From Terriglobia bacterium (lineage in GTDB: Bacteria; Acidobacteriota; Terriglobia; Terriglobales; Acidobacteriaceae), in assembly GCA_020073665.1 (NCBI GenBank), contig JAIQEU010000006.1:124001-188000 (forward strand): 64,000 nucleotides of DNA, in the 5' to 3' direction. Positions 44,542-54,200 of the stretch are shown here, in pieces. A model generated the notes under the pieces. It worked only from the letters and a program-made list of their open reading frames with translations, did no database searches and was not told the DNA's origin. How positions within the stretch are numbered: position 1 is the stretch's first letter; every line of letters begins with the position of its first letter. The position numbers and the translations under genes are program-made.

Positions 44542-46923
44542 ATGAGTATTGCGGAAAAATTCCTGACCATGGAATACGGTCCCGCTCCCGAGGACCCCAA
44601 AGAGGCGCTCGCTTGGCTGGACCGCCACCAGCGGCGCTTCCGCCATTTCATCAACGGCGGCTGGCAGGAACCCGCCGCCGGCGGGTACTTCGACTCCGTG
44701 GATCCTTCGACTGGAGAAAAGATCGCCGGCATCGCCCAGGGATCGGCCGCGGACGTGGATGCGGCCGTGCGTGCCGCACGGGCCGCTCTCCCCAAGTGGC
44801 AAGCGCTCACTCCTCATGCGCGAGCCCGCTATCTTTATGCTCTGGCCCGGTTGGTGCAAAAGCATTCGCGGCGGCTGGCGGTGCTGGAAACCATCGATAA
44901 CGGGAAGCCTATCCGCGAGAGTCGCGACATTGATATTCCCCTGGTGGCGCGACATTTCTACCATCACGCTGGCTGGGCGCAACTGCTGAAGCAGGAATTT
45001 CCCGGGTACACGGCCTGCGGCGTCGTGGGACAGATTATTCCGTGGAACTTCCCCTTGCTCATGCTGGCGTGGAAAATCGCGCCTGCTCTCGCTACTGGGA
45101 ATAGCGTCGTCCTGAAGCCGGCGGAGTTCACTTCGCTTACCGCGCTCGCCTTCGCGGAGATCTGCCAGGAAGCCGGGTTGCCCGCCGGCGTGGTGAACAT
45201 CGTGACCGGCGATGGCTCAACCGGGGAAGCCCTGGTAAAGCATTCGGACGTCGACAAGATCGCTTTCACCGGATCCACCGAGGTTGGTCGTGCTATCCGG
45301 AAGGCCACCGCGCAAAGTCATAAGCGACTTTCACTCGAACTTGGGGGGAAGTCTCCCTTCATCGTTTTTGAAGACTCCGACCTGGACAGTGCCGTGGAAG
45401 GCTTAGTAGACGGCATCTGGTTCAACCAGGGACAGGTCTGCTGCGCTGGCTCACGCCTGCTGATGCAGGAAAGCATCGCCGAACCCCTGATGGCAAGAAT
45501 CCGCACGCGCATGAGTACCCTACGCGCTGGTCCTCCGCTTGATAAGGCGATCGATATCGGTGCAATTATCGCTCGGGTGCAATTGGACCGAATCCAGCAC
45601 CTGGTGGACCAGGGCATCGCCGACGGTGCAACCTGCTGGCAACCGCCCATGGTCATGCCCACGAAGGGCTTCTACTTCCCGCCCACGCTGCTGAGCAATG
45701 TGCATCCGACGTCGGTGGTTGCGCAGCAGGAGATTTTCGGCCCGGTGCTGGCGGCGATGACGTTCCGCACCCCGCGCGAAGCGGTAGAGCTTGCCAACAA
45801 CACGGCCTATGGGCTGGCAGCGTGCGTCTGGAGCGAAAGCGTTAACGTGGCGCTGCACGTGGCCGCACAACTGAAAGCCGGGGTTGTCTGGGTTAACTGC
45901 ACGAACCTTTTCGACGCCTCCTGCGGATTTGGCGGCTACCGTGAAAGTGGTTACGGGCGTGAAGGAGGCAGGGAAGGACTGCTCGAATACCTGGAGCCGG
46001 TGTGGTTCAAGAGGGCGCCCTCGCTTCCTCCGGCGGCTGCGGCTTCCAAACCTGGCCCAACCGTTCACGGAGAGCTTGTCAGCCCACCCATCGACCGGAC
46101 GGTGAAACTTTACGTCGGCGGCAAGCAGACTCGGCCGGATTCAGGCTACAGCATGGAAGTGCGGGCTGCCGATGGCCGCCTGCTTGGCGAAGCTCCGTTG
46201 GGCAACCGAAAGGACATCCGCAATGCAGTGGAAGCCGCCCGCAAGGCGGAGGGCTGGAGCAAGACGACCGCCCACAATCGTGCCCAGGTGCTGTACTACA
46301 TCGCAGAGAACCTTTCGCAACGCCGGGAGGAAATCGCTGGACGCTTGACGGCCGTAGCAGGGGACAAGGCCACCGCCGAGGTGGACCTCGGTATCGAGCG
46401 CATCTTCTCTTATGCGGCGTGGGCCGACAAGTTTGATGGCACAGTGCACAATCCGCCGTTCCGCAACATCACCATCGCGATGCACGAATCGATTGGCACG
46501 GTGGGCATTGTTTGTCCTACGGAAGCGCCGCTGCTCGGCTTTCTGTCCCTGGTCATGCCGGCCATTGCCGCGGGGAACACGGTGATTGCCGTACCGTCGG
46601 AGACTTATCCCTTGATCGCCGGCGAGCTCTACCAGGTGTTTGAGACCAGCGATCTGCCGGGAGGAGTTGTCAATATCGTGACCGGCAATGCCTCCGATCT
46701 GCTGAAAGTACTCGCCGAGCACGATGACGTGGACGCAATCTGGTGCTTCGGAGATGAAACTCGAGCGGCCGCGGCCAAGGCTTACTCTGTGGGCAATTTG
46801 AAACAGGTGTGGACCAACGAAGGCCGCCAGATCGACTGGTTTGACGTGCAGCAGGGAGAGGGCCGCTGGTTCCTTGAACACTCGACGCAGGTGAAAAATA
46901 TCTGGGTTCCCTACGGCGAGTAG
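44542..46923 (+). CDS. ALDH16-type two-domain aldehyde dehydrogenase
   Basis: A 793-residue protein with one complete aldehyde dehydrogenase (about 1-490) and a second, shortened ALDH-like domain (about 510-793), the ALDH16 layout. The first unit has IIPWNFPLLMLAWKIAPALA, FTGSTEVG, the general base in LELGGKSP and the nucleophile Cys300 in NQGQVCCAG. The second keeps the Rossmann-like PTEAPLLGFLSLVMPAIAAG but lacks the catalytic Cys and Glu. Oxidation of acetaldehyde from DeoC, 42 bases upstream, to acetate is the probable job. Confidence 0.9.
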   Translation: MSIAEKFLTMEYGPAPEDPKEALAWLDRHQRRFRHFINGGWQEPAAGGYFDSVDPSTGEKIAGIAQGSAADVDAAVRAARAALPKWQALTPHARARYLYALARLVQKHSRRLAVLETIDNGKPIRESRDIDIPLVARHFYHHAGWAQLLKQEFPGYTACGVVGQIIPWNFPLLMLAWKIAPALATGNSVVLKPAEFTSLTALAFAEICQEAGLPAGVVNIVTGDGSTGEALVKHSDVDKIAFTGSTEVGRAIRKATAQSHKRLSLELGGKSPFIVFEDSDLDSAVEGLVDGIWFNQGQVCCAGSRLLMQESIAEPLMARIRTRMSTLRAGPPLDKAIDIGAIIARVQLDRIQHLVDQGIADGATCWQPPMVMPTKGFYFPPTLLSNVHPTSVVAQQEIFGPVLAAMTFRTPREAVELANNTAYGLAACVWSESVNVALHVAAQLKAGVVWVNCTNLFDASCGFGGYRESGYGREGGREGLLEYLEPVWFKRAPSLPPAAAASKPGPTVHGELVSPPIDRTVKLYVGGKQTRPDSGYSMEVRAADGRLLGEAPLGNRKDIRNAVEAARKAEGWSKTTAHNRAQVLYYIAENLSQRREEIAGRLTAVAGDKATAEVDLGIERIFSYAAWADKFDGTVHNPPFRNITIAMHESIGTVGIVCPTEAPLLGFLSLVMPAIAAGNTVIAVPSETYPLIAGELYQVFETSDLPGGVVNIVTGNASDLLKVLAEHDDVDAIWCFGDETRAAAAKAYSVGNLKQVWTNEGRQIDWFDVQQGEGRWFLEHSTQVKNIWVPYGE

Positions 46924-46958
46924 CCTCTTGGAATGCCACGCGATAATCCTGTCCGACC

Positions 46959-47627
46959 ATGAAAAGCACACGTGCGCCACGAATCAAAATCTGCTGCATC
47001 AGCAGTGTGGAGGAAGCGGCATTGGCAGTCGAATATGGGGCCTCGGCGTTGGGCCTGGTTTCACACATGCCCAGCGGGCCCGGAGTTATTCCGGAAGATC
47101 GCATCGCGGAAATTGCCGCCACCGTTCCTCCCGCGATCGGCTCTTTTCTGCTGACCAGCAAGCAGGACGCGCACGAAATCATCGCCCAACATCACCGCTG
47201 CCGGACTAACTGCATACAGGTCTGCGATCGCCTGATATCGGGTTCGTACCGCGATCTTAAGGATGCCCTGCCGGGCGTCTCCATCGTCCAGGTTATTCAT
47301 GTTGCGGATGACGCATCGGTGGAAGAAGCATTGTCAGTAGCTCCCGAGGTTGACGCCCTGCTGCTCGACTCGGGCAACCAGTCTCTTGCTGTCAAAGAAC
47401 TGGGCGGGACAGGCAGAACGCATAACTGGTCTCTGAGCCGGGTAATCCGCGAGCAGGCAGGCGTTCCGGTGTTCCTCGCGGGAGGCCTGTACGCTGGAAA
47501 CGCCAAGCAGGCAATCGTGGAAGTCGAACCCTTCGGACTGGATATTTGTTCCGGGGTAAGGACAGAAGGGAAGCTCGACCGCGCCAAGCTGGGTGCTTTC
47601 TTCGAAGCAGTCAAGTCCGCGGCTTAA
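46959..47627 (+). CDS. TrpF-like (phosphoribosylanthranilate isomerase family) protein
   Basis: A 222-residue (beta/alpha)8 protein of the TrpF family. Visible are RIKICCISSVEEA (equivalent of KICG with the catalytic Cys), ALLLDSGN with the catalytic-Asp position, HNW, LAGGLYAGNAKQAI and GLDICSGVRTEGKLD (phosphate-binding end). Length and motif order fit TrpF, but no other trp gene is near and the gene sits between the aldehyde dehydrogenase and ribokinase of a nucleoside operon. It may isomerise or bind another phosphosugar; the canonical tryptophan role cannot be excluded. Confidence 0.75.
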   Translation: MKSTRAPRIKICCISSVEEAALAVEYGASALGLVSHMPSGPGVIPEDRIAEIAATVPPAIGSFLLTSKQDAHEIIAQHHRCRTNCIQVCDRLISGSYRDLKDALPGVSIVQVIHVADDASVEEALSVAPEVDALLLDSGNQSLAVKELGGTGRTHNWSLSRVIREQAGVPVFLAGGLYAGNAKQAIVEVEPFGLDICSGVRTEGKLDRAKLGAFFEAVKSAA

Positions 47628-47675
47628 GCTTTGCGGACTCGCATCCGGTGCTGTCAGTGGTTTTCCAAATCCCTG

Positions 47676-47704
47676 TTGACACGCTCCGAAGCGGACAATA
47701 AACT
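47676..47704 (+). promoter_or_regulatory. Internal promoter before ribokinase
   Basis: TTGACA (47676-47681), 17 bases, TAAACT (47699-47704) in the 121-base gap before rbsK. The spacer contains a small CGCT/AGCG hairpin. It would express rbsK, the hydrolase and the permease independently of deoC. Confidence 0.6.
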
Positions 47705-47748
47705 CGGCCTTCGCCAAAATCTGGCACCCGCACCAGCTGACAGCTCAT

Positions 47749-48684
47749 ATGGCTAAAACTCCCCGAATTGCTGTGGTTGGCAGTGCGAACATCGATCTGA
47801 CTACATTCACCGATCAATTTCCCAAACCTGGCGAAACCATTTTTGGGCAGAAGTTCGATCTGGGTTTCGGCGGTAAGGGCGCCAATCAGGCCGTGGCCGC
47901 GAAGCTGTGCGGCGCCGAAGTGTTCATGGTCGCCCGCGTGGGAAGCGATCTGTTCGGTCCTGCGACTATCAAGAATTTCGAACAATTGGGCATCGACGCT
48001 ACGCAGGTACGCCAGGTCGAAGGTGTATCGAGCGGCGTGGCGCCGATCTTCGTTGACCCCTCAGGACAGAATCGGATCCTCGTGGTCAAAGGCGCCAACG
48101 ATGAACTCAAGCCTGCCGACGTCGAGGCAGCGGCTTCGGTGCTGAAGGCGGCGGACTGCATCGTCCTGCAGTTCGAAATCCCGCTGGAAACCGTTTACTA
48201 CACCATTCACTTCGCGCGCAAGAATGGCATCCGTTGCATCCTGAATCCCGCGCCCGGCCAGCCAATCGACGTGAAGGCGGTCGCTGACCTGGATTATTTC
48301 GTACCCAACGAGAGCGAAGCGGAGACGATTTCTGGGATGCCGGTGCGCAATCTTGAAGACGCAAAGAAGTGCGCAGCAAGCCTGCTTTCCAGCGGTATGC
48401 GGCGCGTGATTATTACGCTCGGCGCCAACGGCTCTCTACTGGCTGGCCGCGACGGCATGGAGCACGTGCCGGCATTCTCCGTGAAAAGCGTGGATAGCAC
48501 CGGTGCCGGTGACGCCTTCATCGGCAGCTTCGCGGTCTTTCTCGGGGAAGGTCTGCCGGAGCGCGAGGCGGTGCGTCGCGCGAATCTTTACGCGGGACTC
48601 TCAACTACAGGGGTAGGCACTCAGAAATCGTTCTATGATCGTGCCCGCTTTGATGCGGAGTGGACGGCACGAAGCAAGTCCTGA
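47749..48684 (+). CDS. rbsK: Ribokinase (PfkB family)
   Basis: A 311-residue sugar kinase. The N-terminus AVVGSANIDLTTFTDQFPKPGET, the sugar-binding GGKGANQAVAAKL and the catalytic STGAGDAFIGSFAVF (with the base Asp) are typical of ribokinase. It phosphorylates ribose at O5; because deoC is in the same cluster it may also accept 2-deoxyribose, as DeoK enzymes do. That substrate is not proven by sequence. It has its own promoter and no strong ribosome site. Confidence 0.9.
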   Translation: MAKTPRIAVVGSANIDLTTFTDQFPKPGETIFGQKFDLGFGGKGANQAVAAKLCGAEVFMVARVGSDLFGPATIKNFEQLGIDATQVRQVEGVSSGVAPIFVDPSGQNRILVVKGANDELKPADVEAAASVLKAADCIVLQFEIPLETVYYTIHFARKNGIRCILNPAPGQPIDVKAVADLDYFVPNESEAETISGMPVRNLEDAKKCAASLLSSGMRRVIITLGANGSLLAGRDGMEHVPAFSVKSVDSTGAGDAFIGSFAVFLGEGLPEREAVRRANLYAGLSTTGVGTQKSFYDRARFDAEWTARSKS

Positions 48685-48717
48685 TCAGCCGCTGCACCTT
48701 CCGGAGCGTGCGACATC

Positions 48718-49839
48718 ATGAGAAAACTCGCAATCCTGGTATTTGCTCTCGCGTCCATACTATTGTGCCTCCCAGCTTCGGCGCAGCAAAAGAAGATCAA
48801 GGTCATCGCCGATCAGGATAGCGCCGGCCCGCAAGGGACAAATTTTCTGTCGCTGCTGATGTTGCTGCGCGCGCCGCAAATCGATCTGCTGGGCATTACG
48901 ACGGTGAGTGGCGATCAATGGGTGGAGCCGGCAACTGTATTCGCGCTATGGGCCACGGAACAAGCCGGGCGCACCGATGTTCCGGTGATCAAGGGCGCGG
49001 AGCGGCCGCTGGTTAACACCAAGCGTGACACGGAGCTGCGGGAGGCGCTCTACGGGTCGTACGTCGAGTGGCACGGCTCATTTAATCCTGACGCTCCCAA
49101 GCCCAGCGAAACCTGGGCGCCGCCCGGCGGTTTTCCCAAGGTCAGGCCCAGGCCAGGACGCGCTGCCGATTTCATCATCGACACCATTCGCGCCAACCCC
49201 GGCGAGGTGGTCCTGTACGTCGCCGGGCCCATGACCAATGTGGCGCTGGCCGTCCGCATGGACCCGGGGATCGTGCCCCTCACCAAGGCGATCTACATTA
49301 TGGGTGGAAGCAGTTCCGGTGGTCCGGAACTCAATTGGTGGTGGGATCCGGAAGCTGCATCCATCGTGCTGCGTGAACCGTGGAAAGAGATCGTCGTCAC
49401 TCCGTTCGAGGCCGGAGCTCAGGTGTGGTCGAGAGAGAAGTTGATGCGGCGAGTAGTGGATGCCGGCGGGCCGCTTGCCAACCACGTCAAGCAGGTGTAC
49501 CTGGAGACCCCGGCTCCGGCCGGAACCACCATGTGGTCTATGATGTGGGACGAACTGACCGTGGCCTCGATCATTGATTCTTCCGTGATCAAGAGGTCCG
49601 AAACCATGTATCTCGATGTCGACATCGATCACGGGCCCAAGTACGGCCATACGGTGATCTGGAAGCCGCCGAGCGATGTTCCCACTTTCTTCCTGCCCTA
49701 CAGCGGCCCCAGGCCGGTGGATCGGGAGAAGTGGCTGGGGCATCTCACACCTCCGGCACAACTTCATCCCGCCAGCGTTCAAATGGATGTGGATGCGGCG
49801 AAGTTTGAAAAGCTTTTTGTGGAGCTCCTGAGTCATTAG
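48718..49839 (+). CDS. Exported nucleoside hydrolase-like, variant motif
   Basis: A 373-residue protein with a signal peptide (RKLAILVFALASILLCLPAS). The family fold is clear (VLYVAGPMTNVALAV; IYIMGGSSSGGPELNWWWDP; MWDELTVASIIDSSV), and the late calcium Asp is kept. The start of the fold reads IADQDSAGPQGTNFLS instead of DTDPGxDD, so the paired aspartates of the calcium site are changed. Activity or substrate may therefore differ. It lies 33 bases after rbsK and 15 before the purine permease, in one operon. Confidence 0.82.
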   Translation: MRKLAILVFALASILLCLPASAQQKKIKVIADQDSAGPQGTNFLSLLMLLRAPQIDLLGITTVSGDQWVEPATVFALWATEQAGRTDVPVIKGAERPLVNTKRDTELREALYGSYVEWHGSFNPDAPKPSETWAPPGGFPKVRPRPGRAADFIIDTIRANPGEVVLYVAGPMTNVALAVRMDPGIVPLTKAIYIMGGSSSGGPELNWWWDPEAASIVLREPWKEIVVTPFEAGAQVWSREKLMRRVVDAGGPLANHVKQVYLETPAPAGTTMWSMMWDELTVASIIDSSVIKRSETMYLDVDIDHGPKYGHTVIWKPPSDVPTFFLPYSGPRPVDREKWLGHLTPPAQLHPASVQMDVDAAKFEKLFVELLSH

Positions 49840-49854
49840 ACCGGCGCAGGAGCA

Positions 49855-51165
49855 TTGCCAGAGGTTCAATTGCTCGAACGCTACTTTAAACTTGCCGAAA
49901 ATCAAACCACCGTGCGGCAGGAACTGCTCGGTGGACTGACCACGTTCATGACGATGGCCTACATCGTCGTGGTGAACCCCCAGATACTGGCGCAAGCCGG
50001 AATGTCTGCCGAAGGTGTGGTCTTCGCCACCTGCGTGTCGGCGGCAGCCGCGTCACTGGTCATGGGGCTCTACGCCAACTATCCCATCGCCATGGCCCCG
50101 GGCATGTCGCTGAACGCCTATTTCACCTACTCGGTTTGTCTCGGTATGGGCATCCCCTGGCAGACAGCGCTAGGAGTAGTTTTCTTTTCGGGAGTTCTGT
50201 TCGTTCTGCTTACGGTTACCAGGGTACGCGAGCAAATCGTCAACGGGATTCCCGACTGCCTGAAACATTCCACCGCCGCCGGCATCGGCATGTTCATCGC
50301 GTTTGTCGGCCTGCGCAACGCCAAGCTGGTAGTCGCGAATCCCGCCACCTTTGTCAGCATCGGCAATGTGTCCTTGCCTGAAGTGCAGACCGCCTGCTTC
50401 GGCATTGTGCTGACGCTGGTGTTGATGGCAAGGAAAGTGAATGGCGCCATCCTGCTGGGCATACTGGGTACGACGTTGGTTGGCATTGTCCGGGGTATCG
50501 CGCACTGGCCATCGGCGCTGGTCTCGGTGCCTCACCCCGGAAGCACGCTTCTGCAACTGGACCTGCGCGGCGCGCTGCATTTGGGATTGCTTGAGATCAT
50601 CTTCGCCTTCCTGTTCGTGGACCTGTTCGACAACGTGGGCACCCTGGTAGGAGTCTGCGAGCAAGCGGGGTTCGTGAAGGATGGCCGGATCCCGCGCGTG
50701 GGGCGAGTTCTGCTGGCCGATGGCGTTGGAACCGTCATCGGTTCGCTGACCGGAACTTCTACGGTGACAAGTTACATTGAGAGCGCGGCTGGGGTAGCCG
50801 CGGGAGCACGTACGGGGCTGAGCAACGTTGTGGTGGCGGTGCTGTTTCTGGCGGCGGTTTTCTTCTCCCCGGTGGCCGGGGCGATCCCCGGTTTTGCCAC
50901 AGCGCCCGCACTGATCCTGGTGGGCGCGCTGATGACGCAATCCATCGCGCGAGTCGAATGGCTCGACTTCAGCGAGGCCTTCCCGGCGTTCCTGACCATG
51001 GTCGCCATGCCGCTGACCTTCAGTATCGCCACTGGATTGAGCCTGGGTGTGATGGCCTACACGATCGTAAAGGTTGGGGCAGGAAAGTATCGCGAGGTTA
51101 GCATCGTGCTGTGGATTCTCACTATTCTCTTTGTGCTGCGATATGTCTACCTGGCGGCCGCCTGA
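49855..51165 (+). CDS. Purine (guanine/hypoxanthine) permease, AzgA-like NCS2
   Basis: A 436-residue permease with 12-14 TM helices. Family motifs are LGGLTTFMTMAYIVVVNPQIL, MAPGMSLNAYFTYSVC, FLFVDLFDNVGTLVG and the GSLTGTSTVTSYIESAAGVA loop. AzgA-type members import guanine, hypoxanthine or adenine with protons, which suits bases set free by the adjacent hydrolase. Start is TTG at 49855 after GCAGGAG, or TTG at 49870 after AGAGG; neither can be preferred. The gene ends the operon. Confidence 0.92.
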   Translation: MPEVQLLERYFKLAENQTTVRQELLGGLTTFMTMAYIVVVNPQILAQAGMSAEGVVFATCVSAAAASLVMGLYANYPIAMAPGMSLNAYFTYSVCLGMGIPWQTALGVVFFSGVLFVLLTVTRVREQIVNGIPDCLKHSTAAGIGMFIAFVGLRNAKLVVANPATFVSIGNVSLPEVQTACFGIVLTLVLMARKVNGAILLGILGTTLVGIVRGIAHWPSALVSVPHPGSTLLQLDLRGALHLGLLEIIFAFLFVDLFDNVGTLVGVCEQAGFVKDGRIPRVGRVLLADGVGTVIGSLTGTSTVTSYIESAAGVAAGARTGLSNVVVAVLFLAAVFFSPVAGAIPGFATAPALILVGALMTQSIARVEWLDFSEAFPAFLTMVAMPLTFSIATGLSLGVMAYTIVKVGAGKYREVSIVLWILTILFVLRYVYLAAA

Positions 51166-51216
51166 GGATGTTTGCGGGAGCCGGACCCCTAAAACTCTCT
51201 TCAATGCAAAAGTTGA

Positions 51217-51257
51217 GGGCAGGACGAAGCTCCGGGCTCCCGGAATCCAGCCTGCCC
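51217..51257. terminator. Inverted repeat between convergent genes, possible terminator
   Basis: GGGCAGG (51217-51223) and CCTGCCC (51251-51257) enclose a further GC-rich inner hairpin (CCGGG...CCCGG). The position between the permease and TonB-transporter ends fits a bidirectional terminator, but there is no T-run. Confidence 0.4.
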
Positions 51258-51283
51258 GACTTGGCGACCATACTGCCGGCCCG

Positions 51284-54200
51284 CTAAAAGCTCAGTTTGA
51301 GAGCAAACTGAATCAGGCGCGGGTTGTTCACAGTTTGCGTAACCTTCGCGAAGCTTGAAGACGCGTTTATATCTTGCTGCGCGGTTAAGCTGCTGCCCGG
51401 CAAGAAGAACTGTGCGTGGTTGAAGAGATTGAAGAACTCAGCCCGGAATTCCATTCCTACTCGTTCGGTCACGCGGAAATGCTTAATCAGAGACATGTCG
51501 GTGTTCACAAAATCCGGCCCGGTCACCGGCGCGCGATTCGCGGTGCCGAGCTCTCCGGCGGGCGCAGCCACGAAAGCACAAGGATTGAACCAATTCGCAG
51601 TGGTATGGATCTGAGTGGGTGCAGTGCAGCCAGGATTGGCAGCCACGGGCCCCGCTTTATTCGGGTCACCCACCTGGTCAGGCCGGTTCAAGCTGTTGCC
51701 GTTCCACTGAAAGAACACCCCGGAACCGTTGTTGCTGTTTACCACGAACAGCGGGAATCCAGAGGTGATTTTCTCAATCACGGTGACTTGCCAGTCTCCG
51801 AAGGCGGCGTTAACCGGTCCGCTCCAGCCGCCGCCGTAAGCCTTCCCCTTCCCGAAGGGCAAATCATAGATCACGCTAGCCGTGAACTGATTGTGGAGAT
51901 CAATTTGAGAGCGGGCCCAATCTATTTTCTGAGTTCCCGGTAGAGGCCAGTAGGTTGCACCGGGGGTGGTGCCCAGGTTGTCTGCGAAGCCTGAATCGTA
52001 CGCGTGGGAATACGTATAACCCACGAGCGCGTACAGGCCGTGCCGGGCGCTCTTGGTCTCGGCTTTGACCTGGAAGGAGTTGTACGTAGCATTACCGGAG
52101 TCAGTGAAGTTGCCCACGATGGTAAATGGGCCATCAGGAGCATTGATTCCGGTGTGGCGTGGGCCGCATCCCAAGCTGTAGTTGGGATCGTATCCCGGGT
52201 CGGCAGGGGTCAAGAAACACTGTGATGGAGAACTCACGTTGACGTTTACACCGCTCACCAAAATGTGGTGGCTGCGAGACCCGGCGTAGCCGGCTGTGAG
52301 TACAATCTGGCCGGGCAGTTGTTGTTCGAGATTGACGTTAAACTGCTGCACTCTCCCCTGCTTAAAGTTGAGGTTCTGCCACAAACGTGTGCCAGTGAAG
52401 TTATCCGGATTGAGCGGTGGAGAAATAATCGGCAGGAAAGCTGCTCCGATTCCGCAGCCTGCAGGAAAACCAAAACCGCAGTTGAGGGTCCCGATATCCT
52501 GAAAGGGAGCAAGACCAAAGAAATTATCAGACTCGGCAAAGTAGGGGGGATTCAACCATAGACCCTGCGCTCCCTGGTTCCAGGCGGAATCATGGTAGAT
52601 AGCGTAACCTGCACGGAGAGCAGTTTTCTGGCTCCCCAGTACCTTCCAGGCTAGGCCAATTCTTGGCTCTAGGGCGGTTTTGTCGAACTGAACGCCAACC
52701 CCACTGTCACTTTGTACGCACGTTGTACAGCCGGTCACAGCCGGCCCGGCAATCAGGTATTGGCCAGTAAGAAAGTTAAAATTTGCCTGACGGTTCTGAG
52801 CTTCCTTGACTGGGGTAACCAATGACCAAGCCAGTCCAAGGTTTAGCGTAAGGTTCGGCGTCACCCGCCAATCGTCCTGTACGTAAGGACGAAACATTTT
52901 CCAGCGGCGGCCGGTCGTACCACCCAGAAAAGTCTGGTCGTGAATGGCGCCACCAACCTGGCCCAGCAGAAGATCCGCTTCGCCATCTCCGGTGAACGTG
53001 CCGCCGGTGGCGGGAGCGAAGGCATTGCCGATGAGGAAAAAACCATCCTGGAAAGCATTCGATCGCACATTCAACTGGTGAGCGCGAAAACCCATCCCGA
53101 CTCGGATGTCGTGTTTGCCACGAATCATATCGAACGAATCGGCGATGGTGTAAACGTTGGTCCCGCCCTGAAAAGGAGCAAACCCGCGATCTCCGAGAGA
53201 CCAGTAACCGGTCAAAACCTGGATCGAACTCAGCCCGCAGCTAAGACAGTCCTTTGTTGACTGGTTCACTACCCCAGGGGCCTGGGGCCCGCAGAGGCTG
53301 TTGAGATCGGCGCCCTGAATGCCTAGTTTCTGCGCCTCGCAACTGCGGTCGCCGAAAGACAGAATATGGTTGAAGATGCGGTTAAATCCAGCGGTGATCT
53401 GATTGATGTTGTGATCGGAAAAAATGTGGGTTTCCGAAATCGCCACGTTGCGCCCGTGATTGGTAATCGTCTGGGTGCTCGCAAACGCCCCCTGCTCGGC
53501 GAACCCTGGCGAACCACCCGGGACAAAGGACGTTGCCTGGTCATAGCTGAAGCGCGCAAAGGCAGTGTCCTTGCTGGAGAAATTGTGATCCAGGCGGATG
53601 TCGAACTCGCCTTCGTTCAGCTTCCTTACCGGAACGTTGGAGTAGTTAGTACCTATGGTTAAAAAAGTCGGATTGCCGGTTGGGTAGAGATTGATCAGGT
53701 TTTGGCCGACCGAATTGATCAGCCCCCCTGGAATGAAGTTGCACGGAGTACCAATCGTCTGGCCTCCGTGGGCGTTTATGGGTTCAGAAGTAGGGACAGG
53801 CAGGTTCTCGGTGCCAGGAACGCACTGGAAATTCGGGGGATCGCCCGCTAGTGGGTCGGCGTAAGGGTTAGCGAGCAAACCGGGTGTAACCGTGTTGACG
53901 ATGAAAGGATCGCCCCTGAAGTCACCGGTTTTATCTGCGGGTGTCGGAATCGTGCCCACGAACGGCGTCCCATGCCGCTGCTGCTTCGCCTGGTAGTCAA
54001 CGAAGAAAAACGTCTTGTCCTTCTGGAGGGCGCCACCCAGCGCGCCTCCGAACTGGTTGAGATTGAACTTTTCTTTGGTCGCGGCGAAATAACTGCGCGC
54101 GTCGAGCGAGGTATTGCGAAAGAACTCGAACAGCGTCCCGTGCAGCTGGTTTGACCCTGACTTCGTGGTAACCAGCACGGTTGGACCCGCCCGGGTCCCG

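Noticed and set aside
50170-51204. 344-codon minus-strand frame opposite the purine permease
   Set aside because: Composition (His/Gln/Arg-rich) is typical of a reverse-strand shadow of a membrane protein.
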